From NCBI GenBank assembly GCA_022841475.1, contig JALHRJ010000016.1:1-64000 (forward strand): a stretch of DNA of 64,000 nt. Reading direction: 5' to 3'. The translations under genes were made by a program, and so were the position numbers. Positions 25,495 through 34,852 of the stretch are shown one piece after another. The notes under the pieces are model-generated. The model searched no databases and was not told where the DNA came from. It was given only the letters and a program-made list of their open reading frames with translations. The stretch is from Cyclobacteriaceae bacterium. Its GTDB lineage: Bacteria > Bacteroidota > Bacteroidia > Cytophagales > Cyclobacteriaceae. Position 1 is the stretch's first letter. Each line of letters opens with the position of its first letter.

Positions 25495-28400
25495 AATTGT
25501 CGTAAGTCTAAAGTAGTTGGATACTCCGGACTAATCTTAATTTGTGGTGGATCGAAATTTCTGGGAACCATACTTTTTTCCAAATATCGTGCAATCCCTG
25601 TAAAGTTTGGCGATGGACTGAAAGTTCCTTGCGTATGACCCTGATTCCAGAAGCGGCTGATTCTGCGACCTTCGGCTTCATAGGAATTAACGGGGAAGGT
25701 ATCATAGTTTCTTCCACCGGGGTGAGCCACATGATAGGTGCAGCCTCCGATTGCACGATGATTCCATTTGTCCACAATATCAAACACTAATGGAACATCG
25801 GTGCCCAAAGTTGGATGCAATGCCGATGGCGGACTCCAGGCCCGATAGCGAACTCCGGCAACATATTCACCTTTGATCCCCGTTTCTTTCAACGGCACAG
25901 GTGCTCCGTTGCAGACCACCATGTACCGATCGTTATTGAAGTTTTTTACTTTCACTTCAATGCGCTCGACCGATGAATCAACAAAGCGGGCAGTGCCACC
26001 GCTGGCAGTTTCTTCACCTAATACATGCCAGGGTTCAATGCCTTGTCGTAACAGCAGTTCCATATCTTGCACCATAATTTTTCCGTGCAACGGAAAACGA
26101 AATTCAAAGAAAGTTTCCAGCCACGCAGTTTGAAAAGGATAGCCCGCTTCCTGCAAGTCTTTCATTACTTCTTCCAGATCCTGCTGCACATAATGATGGA
26201 TCAGATATTTATCATATAAAGCTGTGCCCCACCGGATCAGTTTTTGTTTATAGGGTTTCTTCCACAACATAGCCACGATGCATCGGATCAATAATAGTTG
26301 TACAATGCACATCTCTTTGCTGGGTGGCATATCAAACCCGCGGAGTTCCAGTATTCCCAAGCGTCCGGTTGAACTATCGGGTGAATATAATTTATCAATG
26401 CAGAATTCAGCGCGATGGGTATTACCGGTAATATCAATCAAAAGATTTCTGAACAACCGATCCACCAACCAGAAGGGAACTTCTTTACCTTCCGGGATTT
26501 GACTAAAAGCAATTTCAAGTTCATATAATATTTCCTGGCGACCTTCATCCACCCGGGGTGCCTGGCTAGTAGGCCCTACAAACTGAGATGAAAACAAATA
26601 CGATAAGCCCGGATGATGTTGCCAGTACGTAATCAGACTTCGCAGCAGGTCGGGTCGCCTCAACAGCGGACTGTCAGCGGGAGTGCTTCCTCCGATCGTA
26701 ATATGATTACCCCCACCCGTGCCCGTATGTTTTCCATCGAGCATGAACTTTTCACTGCCGAGTCGGCTCAGTCGTGCTTGCTCAAAAAGAACATCGTAGT
26801 TTGTTACTAATTGTTTCCAACTTTTAGCAGGATGAATATTTACCTCCAGCACACCGGGGTCGGGTGATACCGAAAGTTTAGTAACGCGATAATCGAACGG
26901 TGGCTCGTAGCCTTCAATGACTACTTTCAGATTTAATTTTTCTGTAGCCGCTTCGATGGAAGTAAGCAAGTCGATATAATGCTCGAGGTATTGCAGTGGC
27001 GGCATGAACAAGTAGAGCTTGCCATCGCGCGGTTCGATGCACAAAGCAGTTTTAACAATGAATGTATCAAAGGTAGTTTCGGTTTTTACTTCGGGCTCTT
27101 TCTTCTTTTTTGGTTTGGATGAATCTTCATCCTCTTCTTCTTCGGGATAGGCGTCTTGAAAAAACTCACGCGGCAATTCTTCCGATGAAATAGGTTGATC
27201 GTACCGGTTGTTAATCTTGTCTTTAAAGTTTTCCAGGGCGGTAAGTTCTGCAAAAGGACTACGCTCCACGGGCTTTTGCATTTTCAAATCGCTGATGTAG
27301 GCCAATGATTTTAATGGCAGCCGCAAACCGATGGCGGAATCTCCAGGAAGCAGCACGAGATAATTATTTCTGAATTGCCAGGTACTGGAAATCCAACGGT
27401 TGTTCCAATGATTCCATTCCATGGGAATGACATAACCAGCCGGAGTGCCCAATCCTTTTGTAAGCAGTTGACTTAATTTTTGTCGCTCAAGCGGATCATT
27501 CAAATTTGATTTGTAGGGATCGATGTTCACGGGCACTTTGTTTTCTTCCCACAAAAAGTAAAACGCATCCTCCATGGCTGGATGAATGTGTTCTTCAGGA
27601 AGATTCAAAAATTTAGTCAGCTCTTTTGCCAAGCGGTTGGCATCGTCAATAGTATAATTAGATGGTTCATCATCCAGATCAAGCAACGATTCATTTTTCC
27701 AGATGGGCAATCCATCGTTGCGCCAGATGGCAGCGTACTGCCAGCGCGGCAACGGTTCACCCGGATACCATTTTCCCTGACCTTTGTGAATGAACGCACC
27801 TTTGCTAAACGCATTTTTTAAACGCTTGATCAGTTGCCCACCCAGTTTTCTTTTGAGCGGACCATCCGCTGCCGTGTTCCATTCTTTTCCCTCCATGTCA
27901 TCCACGGAGACAAACGTAGGTTCACCACCCATGGTCATACGCACATCACCTGCCAATAGGTCTTCATCTACTTTATTACCGAGTGCGACAATAGTTGCCC
28001 ATTGTTCTTCGGTATAGGGTTTGGTAACGCGTGGATCTTCATGAATGCGATGAACTTCATTTTTAAAATCAAAGGTCACCTGACAAACATCTGTCATCCC
28101 GCTAACGGGTGCTGCACTTACCGGATCGGGTGTGCAGCATAATGGAATGTGACCTTCACCGGCAAATAGTCCTGAAGTAGGATCAAGACCCACCCATCCA
28201 GCTCCGGGAATAAATACTTCGGCCCAGGCATGTAAATCTGTAAAGTCATGCTCGGTACCAGAAGGTCCATCGAGTGCTTTTACATCTGCTTTCAATTGAA
28301 TAAGATAACCCGATGCAAACCGTGCAGCCAAACCCAGATGTCTCAGAATTTGTACGAGCAGCCACGCAGAGTCACGACAAGATCCGGAGCGCAAGTCAAG

Positions 28401-28916
28401 TGTTTGTTCACACGTCTGAATACCGGGCTCAAGCCGAACCGTATATTGTGTACGTTTCCATAGGTCCTGATTTAATCCAACCAAAAATGGAATAATCTCT
28501 TTCTTACTAACATCAATTGACTTTATCCATTGCTGAAGCAGCGGTCCATTTTCGCTGATCTCAAAGTAAGGCGCAAGTTCCTTCTTAAGTTGATTGTCGT
28601 AAGCAAACGGAAAATTATCTGCATATTTTTCAACAAAGAAGTCGAAGGGATTGATGATCACCATGTCGGCAATTACCTCTACCTCAAAATGAAGTTTGGT
28701 TGTCTTCTCAGGAAAAACCACCCGTGCCAGCATATTTCCAAATGGATCTTGTTGCCAGTTGATAAAATGACCTTCGGGCTTAATTTTTAAAGAGTAAGAA
28801 AGTATGGGTGTGCGACAATGCGGTGCAGGCCGAAGTCTAAAAGTATGCGGTGATAAATTAACGGGCCGATCGTAGGTATAAAACGTTTGGTGCCGGATTG
28901 CCACTTTAATGGACAT
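25491..28916 (-). CDS. Large transglutaminase/DUF2126 protein, first gene of the amidoligase operon
   Basis: 1141 residues. The N-terminal beta domain (1-100) is followed by a transglutaminase core with Cys180 (RSGSCRDSAWLL), His229 (DLHAWAEVFIPGAGW) and Asp245 (GLDPTSGLF). The remaining ~850 residues are DUF2126 (WYPGEPLPRWQYAAIWRNDG, GKHTGTGGGNHITIGGSTPA, ELRGFDMPPSKEMCIVQLLL, WHVLGEE), a glutamate-cysteine ligase-like module. An acidic then lysine-rich low-complexity patch lies near residues 590-615 and is probably a flexible loop. No signal peptide. Upstream of ATG 28916 are about 200 bases facing the GMC gene, where the operon promoter should lie. Confidence 0.93.
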   Translation of the reverse strand: MSIKVAIRHQTFYTYDRPVNLSPHTFRLRPAPHCRTPILSYSLKIKPEGHFINWQQDPFGNMLARVVFPEKTTKLHFEVEVIADMVIINPFDFFVEKYADNFPFAYDNQLKKELAPYFEISENGPLLQQWIKSIDVSKKEIIPFLVGLNQDLWKRTQYTVRLEPGIQTCEQTLDLRSGSCRDSAWLLVQILRHLGLAARFASGYLIQLKADVKALDGPSGTEHDFTDLHAWAEVFIPGAGWVGLDPTSGLFAGEGHIPLCCTPDPVSAAPVSGMTDVCQVTFDFKNEVHRIHEDPRVTKPYTEEQWATIVALGNKVDEDLLAGDVRMTMGGEPTFVSVDDMEGKEWNTAADGPLKRKLGGQLIKRLKNAFSKGAFIHKGQGKWYPGEPLPRWQYAAIWRNDGLPIWKNESLLDLDDEPSNYTIDDANRLAKELTKFLNLPEEHIHPAMEDAFYFLWEENKVPVNIDPYKSNLNDPLERQKLSQLLTKGLGTPAGYVIPMEWNHWNNRWISSTWQFRNNYLVLLPGDSAIGLRLPLKSLAYISDLKMQKPVERSPFAELTALENFKDKINNRYDQPISSEELPREFFQDAYPEEEEDEDSSKPKKKKEPEVKTETTFDTFIVKTALCIEPRDGKLYLFMPPLQYLEHYIDLLTSIEAATEKLNLKVVIEGYEPPFDYRVTKLSVSPDPGVLEVNIHPAKSWKQLVTNYDVLFEQARLSRLGSEKFMLDGKHTGTGGGNHITIGGSTPADSPLLRRPDLLRSLITYWQHHPGLSYLFSSQFVGPTSQAPRVDEGRQEILYELEIAFSQIPEGKEVPFWLVDRLFRNLLIDITGNTHRAEFCIDKLYSPDSSTGRLGILELRGFDMPPSKEMCIVQLLLIRCIVAMLWKKPYKQKLIRWGTALYDKYLIHHYVQQDLEEVMKDLQEAGYPFQTAWLETFFEFRFPLHGKIMVQDMELLLRQGIEPWHVLGEETASGGTARFVDSSVERIEVKVKNFNNDRYMVVCNGAPVPLKETGIKGEYVAGVRYRAWSPPSALHPTLGTDVPLVFDIVDKWNHRAIGGCTYHVAHPGGRNYDTFPVNSYEAEGRRISRFWNQGHTQGTFSPSPNFTGIARYLEKSMVPRNFDPPQIKISPEYPTTLDLRQF

Positions 28917-29114
28917 AGTACAGGATTAGTCTTTAAGGTTATTAATTTATGGTTATTTTCAGGAAGTAAGGCATGCAGGCTGCTTAAGCTTCAAAAAAGT
29001 TTTTTGGGTGGTGAATGGGTGGATTTAAATCGGATGCAGAAATCTTGATAAGCGGATGGCCAATCGCTTGATACCTATCTCTCTCTTTGTAAATTGGGTT
29101 CATAATTCAACACT

Positions 29115-30833
29115 ATGTACTTACAAGGAGATGCAAAAGAGAAAATGACTTACGATGCCATCGTTGTGGGATCTGGAATCAGTGGGGGATGGGCCGCCAA
29201 AGAGCTTTGTGAAAAAGGGCTTAAGGTGTTATTGCTCGACAGAGGTCGCAACGTAGAGCATATTAAAGATTATCCAACCACCAGCAAAAATCCCTGGGAG
29301 TTGCCGCATCGCAATCGACTTACCCTATCAGCTTATGATGAAAGTCCCATTCAACGCAAAGTAGAATATGCATTCAATGAATATTCGGGACATTTTTTTA
29401 TTAAGGATACGGATCATCCCTACCAACAGGAAAAACCTTTCGATTGGGTGCGCGGCTACCAGGTAGGCGGCAAGTCGCTGCTATGGGCACGCTGGGTGCA
29501 GCGCTGGAGCGATCTCGACTTTGAAGCCAACGCAAAAGATGGTATCGGTGTCGATTGGCCGATTCGTTATAAAGACATTGACCCCTGGTATAGTTATGTG
29601 GAAAAGTTTGTAGGTGTAAGCGGAAGTAAAGAGGGGATACCCCAATTACCGGATGGCGAATTTCTTCCACCCATGGAGATGAATTGTGTGGAGCAACACT
29701 TTATGAGTCAATTAAAAAAATCGCACCCCGATCGATATTATATTATTAGTCGCACGGCCAATCTTTCGCAAGCACAGGATGTCCATAAGAAAATCGGTCG
29801 CAACAATTGTCAGTATCGCAATCAATGTCAGACAGGCTGCCCGTTTGGTGGTTACTTCAGCAGTAACTCATCCACAATTCCTGCCGCGTTGGCTACGGGC
29901 AATTTAACAATCCGCCCCTTCTCAGTGGTTCACTCTATTATATACGATGAACAAAAAGGAAAAGCTTCCGGTGTGCGTGTGATTGATACCAACACCAAGG
30001 AGATGGTTGAATTTTATTCGAAGATTGTATTTCTGAATGCAGCAACGCTAAACACCACCTTGGTTTTATTAAACTCAACTTCCGATCGCTTTCCGAATGG
30101 TTTTGGTAACGATAGCGATACGTTGGGTCGCCATTTGATGGATCATAATTATCGTGGTCGTGCAACCGCATTGGTAGATGGTTTTGAGGATATGTATTAT
30201 TATGGACGTAGACCCGCGGGCACTTACTTAGCGCGCTTTCGTAATGTGGGCAAAGACAAGCAAAAGGATTTTGTGCGTGGCTATGCGTATGCCTGCGGTG
30301 CTTCCCGTGAAGGTTGGGGTCGAGGTATGAACGAAGAATCCATTGGGGCTGAATTAAAAAATGAGTTAACTACTCCAGGGCCCTGGAGTTTTGGTATGAC
30401 AGCCATGGGGGAGATGCTACCCCATCCTGATAATCGTGTAACACTTGACAAGGAGAAGAAAGATCAATGGGGTATACCCTTGTTAAATATTGATTGCAAA
30501 TGGCGCGACAATGAAGATGCCATGACGAAAGATGCGGTAAATGCTGCCGCTGAAATGATGGAGGCTGCAGGATTTAAAAATGTAAACGCCTATGATAACC
30601 ATCAGGCACCGGGGTTGGCCATTCACGAAATGGGTACCTGCAGGATGGGTCGCGACCCGAAAACTTCTATGCTTAATGGATGGAATCAGTTGCATGCCGT
30701 GAAGAATGTATTTGTAACGGATGGCGCCAGCATGACTTCCACTGCGTGTCAAAATCCATCCATCACTTACATGGCTTTGACCGCACGCGCTGCTGATTAT
30801 GCCGTACAAGAACTTAAGAAACAGAATTTGTGA
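29115..30833 (+). CDS. GMC-family FAD oxidoreductase
   Basis: 572 residues. The FAD dinucleotide motif is GSGISGGWAAKEL (residues 18-30), with LDRGRNVEHIKDYPT as the next conserved block. A cysteine-rich CQTGCPFGGYFSSNSSTIPA segment near residue 238 and a C-terminal HEMGTCRMG with His512 followed by NVFVTDGASM and CQNPSITYMALTARAADYAV complete the GMC pattern. Bacteroidota GMC enzymes of this type act on sugars or glycosides (for example glucoside 3-dehydrogenases), usually with a small subunit 3; none is adjacent. No Sec signal is evident. ATG 29115 is kept because related proteins begin with a similar short leader. Confidence 0.88.
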   Translation: MYLQGDAKEKMTYDAIVVGSGISGGWAAKELCEKGLKVLLLDRGRNVEHIKDYPTTSKNPWELPHRNRLTLSAYDESPIQRKVEYAFNEYSGHFFIKDTDHPYQQEKPFDWVRGYQVGGKSLLWARWVQRWSDLDFEANAKDGIGVDWPIRYKDIDPWYSYVEKFVGVSGSKEGIPQLPDGEFLPPMEMNCVEQHFMSQLKKSHPDRYYIISRTANLSQAQDVHKKIGRNNCQYRNQCQTGCPFGGYFSSNSSTIPAALATGNLTIRPFSVVHSIIYDEQKGKASGVRVIDTNTKEMVEFYSKIVFLNAATLNTTLVLLNSTSDRFPNGFGNDSDTLGRHLMDHNYRGRATALVDGFEDMYYYGRRPAGTYLARFRNVGKDKQKDFVRGYAYACGASREGWGRGMNEESIGAELKNELTTPGPWSFGMTAMGEMLPHPDNRVTLDKEKKDQWGIPLLNIDCKWRDNEDAMTKDAVNAAAEMMEAAGFKNVNAYDNHQAPGLAIHEMGTCRMGRDPKTSMLNGWNQLHAVKNVFVTDGASMTSTACQNPSITYMALTARAADYAVQELKKQNL

Positions 30834-31180
30834 TCACGATAGCGTCTTTTCAAAAACTAGCGATAGCCTTCCCGGAGGCAGAAGTTTCTCCGCATTTTGA
30901 AAAGATTTCGTTTCGGGTACGGAAGAAAATTTTTGCTACGCTCGATGTTGCTAATAAAAGAGTGTGTATGAAATTGTCCGAGGTGGACCAATCCGTGTTT
31001 AGTACAAAAGATAAGACTATTGTTTATCCGGTGCCGAACAAATGGGGTAAAGCAGGCTGGACGTTTTTTGAGTTGAGCAAAGTAAACAAGAATCTTTGTC
31101 TGGATGCCCTTCAAACCGCTTACTGCGAGGTGGCACCTAAGTCGCTGGCTGCATTGATTCAATCAAAAGAGGATTGGTAA
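30830..31180 (+). CDS. MmcQ/YjbR-family protein
   Basis: 116 residues starting with GTG at 30830, which overlaps the stop of the GMC gene by four bases (GTGA), implying translational coupling. The CyaY-like fold is visible as FPEAEVSPHFEKISFRVRKK, IFATLDVANKRVCMKLSEVD, VYPVPNKWGKAGWTFFELSK and the ending LDALQTAYCEVAPKSL. The family is widespread, often annotated as a DNA-binding protein, with no firm function. It probably shares the GMC gene's transcript. Confidence 0.85.
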   Translation: MITIASFQKLAIAFPEAEVSPHFEKISFRVRKKIFATLDVANKRVCMKLSEVDQSVFSTKDKTIVYPVPNKWGKAGWTFFELSKVNKNLCLDALQTAYCEVAPKSLAALIQSKEDW

Positions 31181-31228
31181 AAGCGGTAAGAAATAAAAAT
31201 TTTTCTAATTCTTATTCTGATCAGTTAT

Positions 31229-32425
31229 TCAAATCAACAAGGCATAACACTGCCGTGCAATCTCCAACTCTTCGTTAGTGGGCACTACCAAAATCTTTAC
31301 GGGTGAATCCTGAGAATTGATCTCATAGATACCTTTTCCACCTTGCTGATTTTTCTCCTCATCCAGATGTATACCCAGGTACTCGAGGTTTTTTGAAGCA
31401 AGACTCCGGGTTAACGAATCATTTTCACCCACCCCGGCTGTATAAACGATGGCGTCTAATCCATTAAGTATAGCAGTAAATGAGCCAATGTATTTTTTAA
31501 TATGATAGGCGTACATTTCATAGGCAAGGATGGCCTCTTTATTTCCCTTGTGATATTCTGCTTTTACATCCCGCATATCACTGAAGCCGGTAAGACCCAA
31601 CATGCCACTTTTTTTATTTAGGATCGTATTCACATCATTAAGGGAATATCCCAATTGGTTCACTAAATGAAAGATGATGGATTGATCAATATCACCGGTT
31701 CTTGTTCCCATAATCAAACCATTCATAGGCCCGAGGCCCATGCTGGTATCGATACAAACGCCATTGCGCACGGCACTCATGCTGCAGCCGTTGCCAAGGT
31801 GGATAGTAATAATTTTGGAATCTTTTTTTTGTAGATACTCTATCGTTTTTTCTGAAACATATTTGTGACTGGTGCCATGAAATCCATAGGCACGGATTCC
31901 ATGTTCTTCGTAAAATTCTTTTGGTATAGCGATTCGATAAGCAACAGGAGGCATCGTTTGATGAAAGGCTGTATCAAAAACACCCACTTGTTTAGCAGAA
32001 GCAAAAATGGTGGATGCTACTTCAATACCTAAATAGTTTGGTGGATTGTGCAGTGGTGCCAACGGAAACAGCTTCTTAATTTTTTCCATCACCTCATGTG
32101 TTATTATCATAGTTTTGGAAAAACTTTCACCTCCATGCACTACGCGATGTCCCACAATATCAATTTCTTTTGGATCTCTGATAACACCAATCTTTGCATC
32201 GGTTAATAACCGCGATACTTCGGTTAATCCTGCGGCATGATCTTTTATTGGCAAACTTTCTTTTCGTACTTGCTCGTTGTCGCGGATAAATGCTTTGTGA
32301 TGAATAGACGATCCTTCCTGTCCGATACGATCAATGAGTCCGGAACAAACCACGACTGATTCTGGCATTCGTATGAGTTGATATTTGATCGAACTACTTC
32401 CTGAATTTATAACAAAAACATTCAT
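31229..32425 (-). CDS. ackA: Acetate kinase
   Basis: 398 residues, the normal length for AckA. The N-terminal NSGSSSIKYQLI motif, the GHRVVHGGE block (near residue 90), ADTAFH-type stretch FDTAFHQTMPPVAYRIAIP, and GFHGTSHKYVSE with the family glycine-rich HLGNGCSMSAVRNG and TAGVGEN are all present. It converts acetyl phosphate and ADP to acetate and ATP in the cytoplasm. It is second in the pta-ackA operon, 10 bases behind pta, so the pair forms the overflow acetate route and produces acetyl phosphate as an intermediate. Confidence 0.97.
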   Translation of the reverse strand: MNVFVINSGSSSIKYQLIRMPESVVVCSGLIDRIGQEGSSIHHKAFIRDNEQVRKESLPIKDHAAGLTEVSRLLTDAKIGVIRDPKEIDIVGHRVVHGGESFSKTMIITHEVMEKIKKLFPLAPLHNPPNYLGIEVASTIFASAKQVGVFDTAFHQTMPPVAYRIAIPKEFYEEHGIRAYGFHGTSHKYVSEKTIEYLQKKDSKIITIHLGNGCSMSAVRNGVCIDTSMGLGPMNGLIMGTRTGDIDQSIIFHLVNQLGYSLNDVNTILNKKSGMLGLTGFSDMRDVKAEYHKGNKEAILAYEMYAYHIKKYIGSFTAILNGLDAIVYTAGVGENDSLTRSLASKNLEYLGIHLDEEKNQQGGKGIYEINSQDSPVKILVVPTNEELEIARQCYALLI

Positions 32426-32435
32426 AGGAGCAAAA

Positions 32436-34523
32436 TTATTGTTGTGCCTGAATCGCTGTAATTACCACCGTGTTAAAAACATCATCTACGGTACATCCAC
32501 GACTTAGATCATTGACAGGTTTATTCAATCCTTGTAACATGGGGCCGATGGCCAGGGCGCCTGTTTCGCGTTGCACGGCTTTGTAGGTATTGTTTCCGGT
32601 ATTTAAATCTGGGAAGATCAACACACTTGCCTGACCAGCCACTTCTGATTTCGGCATTTTCTTTTTACCCACCGTGGGATCCACAGCAGCATCGTATTGT
32701 ATCGGGCCTTCCACTTTCAAATCAGGCCTTCTTTGTCGAACAATGTCAGTAGCCTTTCGCACCTTATCCACATCTTCGCCCTCTCCAGAAGAACCTGATG
32801 AATAGGAAAGCATGGCAATTTTTGGTTCTATGCCAAACATCTTACTGGTCTCTGCTGATGAAATTGCAATGTCTGCCAGTTGTTCTGAGGTTGGGTTAGG
32901 GTTGACAGCACAGTCACCAAAAACAGAAACACGATTCGGCAGACACATAAAGAAAACAGACGACACCGTGTTGATACCGGGTTTGGTTTTTACAAATTGC
33001 AGTGCTGGGCGAATTGTATGTTGTGTAGTGTGAGAGGCACCCGACACCATGCCATCCGCTTCGCCTTTATACACCATCATGGTGCCAAAGTAGGATACAT
33101 CCAGCATCAGGTCGCGCGCCATTTCCCTTGTAAGATTTTTACTTTTACGTAATTCCACGAGTGTTTCAACATATTCCGGGTAACGATCCGAAGTAGCGGG
33201 ATTAATAATCTTCACTTTCTCGAGGTCTATGGAAAGATTCAATCTTTTGAAGGCAGCAACAACAGTTTCTTTATTACCCAGAATGGTTAGGTCAACAACA
33301 TTTTGTTTTACCAATGCATCTGCTGCCATCAGGATGCGGTCGTCATCGCCTTCCGGCAGAACGATATGTTTCTTATGTTCCTTGGCCCGTTTCACGATCT
33401 GATATTGAAACATGCGAGGTGTAATGCTGGTTGTTCGGAAGGAGATAATTTTTTTCTCCAGGGCTTTCACATCTACATGTTTATCAAACAAACTAATTGC
33501 AAGGGCAATCTTATCTTTATTGCCGGGGGTAATTCTTGATTGGGTAGTGGCCACCCGGTTTACTGTTTTGAAAGTTCCGCTTTCAACGGCAACAATAGGA
33601 AATACGGTATCCAGGCCTTCAATCAATTTTAGAATCGTAGGTTCGGGAACAAGGCCCCCTGTCAGTACCATGCCGGCAATTTTCTGATAGTTTTTAGAGA
33701 TGTTAGCTTGCAATGCTCCAATTATAATATCACCGCGGTCACCCGGAGTAACAATCAGCGTGTTCTTACTTAATCGAGTCAGGCAGTTATGCAATTGCAT
33801 GGCGCCTACAATCGAGGTATCTACCTGATTGGATAATAATTGTTCACCAAAGAGAACCTTACCACCCACTGATTCATGAATTTCTTTCATGGTTGGATTG
33901 CCGAGGTCTTTATGACTTGGAATGGAAGTTACAATGATACTACCCGGCAGTGCTTTTATTAATTGAGTACGTATTTCTTCTTCTCTGTCACCATTTATCT
34001 TATTAGCGATCACGGTCAGTATTTGCACGCCTTCATCGGTAAAACCTTTTGCAGTAGACACAGCAGTGTCTACAATCTCCTGCACAGACTTGCCTTCGCC
34101 TTTAACAATTACGGCCGCAGGTATGCCCAGGTTTTTGGCTACAGAAATGTTACCATCAAACTCTACATTGGTGCTGCCGCCCATAAAATCTGTTCCTTCT
34201 ACCACTACAAAATCATACCGTTCCTGCAACTGTTTGAACCGATCGATAATGGTGTCGATGATATAAGCTTCATTACCGGCATTGATCTGTTTCACCACTT
34301 CGTTGCGGGTAAACACAAACATATCTTTATACGGGGCACTTAAGTTGAATTGACTAGCCATCATCTCCAGATGATTGTCCTTTTCATTTCCTTCCCGGCT
34401 GATAACAGGTTTAAAGTAGGCGATCTTTTCGGTTTTGCCGGCAAGCAGGTTAACCAGACCCAGGGCAATGATGGACTTGCCCGAGTACGGTTCGGTGGTG
34501 GTCAGATAAATGGCGTTTGTCAT
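32436..34523 (-). CDS. pta: Phosphate acetyltransferase, long form with BioD-like and DRTGG domains
   Basis: 695 residues, the long type. The N-terminal P-loop domain (residues 1-215, SGKSIIALGLVNLLAG) is BioD-like, the middle DRTGG domain spans about 215-340, and the C-terminal PTA_PTB catalytic domain starts near 375 (RAKEHKKHIVLPEGDDDRIL) and contains SGASHTTQHTIRPALQFVKT and the ending GPMLQGLNKPVNDLSRGCTV. It transfers the acetyl group between CoA and phosphate. Operon with ackA (10-base gap). N-terminal regulation by small metabolites is known for the long form in other bacteria. Confidence 0.97.
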   Translation of the reverse strand: MTNAIYLTTTEPYSGKSIIALGLVNLLAGKTEKIAYFKPVISREGNEKDNHLEMMASQFNLSAPYKDMFVFTRNEVVKQINAGNEAYIIDTIIDRFKQLQERYDFVVVEGTDFMGGSTNVEFDGNISVAKNLGIPAAVIVKGEGKSVQEIVDTAVSTAKGFTDEGVQILTVIANKINGDREEEIRTQLIKALPGSIIVTSIPSHKDLGNPTMKEIHESVGGKVLFGEQLLSNQVDTSIVGAMQLHNCLTRLSKNTLIVTPGDRGDIIIGALQANISKNYQKIAGMVLTGGLVPEPTILKLIEGLDTVFPIVAVESGTFKTVNRVATTQSRITPGNKDKIALAISLFDKHVDVKALEKKIISFRTTSITPRMFQYQIVKRAKEHKKHIVLPEGDDDRILMAADALVKQNVVDLTILGNKETVVAAFKRLNLSIDLEKVKIINPATSDRYPEYVETLVELRKSKNLTREMARDLMLDVSYFGTMMVYKGEADGMVSGASHTTQHTIRPALQFVKTKPGINTVSSVFFMCLPNRVSVFGDCAVNPNPTSEQLADIAISSAETSKMFGIEPKIAMLSYSSGSSGEGEDVDKVRKATDIVRQRRPDLKVEGPIQYDAAVDPTVGKKKMPKSEVAGQASVLIFPDLNTGNNTYKAVQRETGALAIGPMLQGLNKPVNDLSRGCTVDDVFNTVVITAIQAQQ

Positions 34524-34852
34524 AGGGCTCGTGATCTTGGTTGCAACAACGGCTAGCGCTCTTTTAAATTATTCATTTTTAAAGATACACAACGGCCAGT
34601 CATTATAAGTCAACTCAAATGTGGTGAAGTAATTTTTTTTAATTAATGACAATTATCATGGTATTGCGTAAATATTAGTCACTCTTCTTTAAGAATAATA
34701 AATGCAACCGATTGTTATGTTTAAGCCTAACTCAAGAAATGTTTAACTGTCTCAACCTAGATGTTGTATCAAGGTCAGATTACAGATTTCAAATTTCCTA
34801 AGTAACTTCGTTGCTATCTTTAACTTTAACAACAAGACACGCGAGAAATAGA
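34524..34852. other. Divergent intergenic region between pta and the GH13 gene
   Basis: About 329 AT-rich bases without a gene. Both flanking promoters must lie here because the genes diverge. A plus-strand TATCTTTA (34815-34822) is seven of eight matches to the TAnnTTTG -7 box, 30 bases before the GH13 ATG. No strong hairpin or repeat was seen, nor an obvious operator. Confidence 0.5.
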
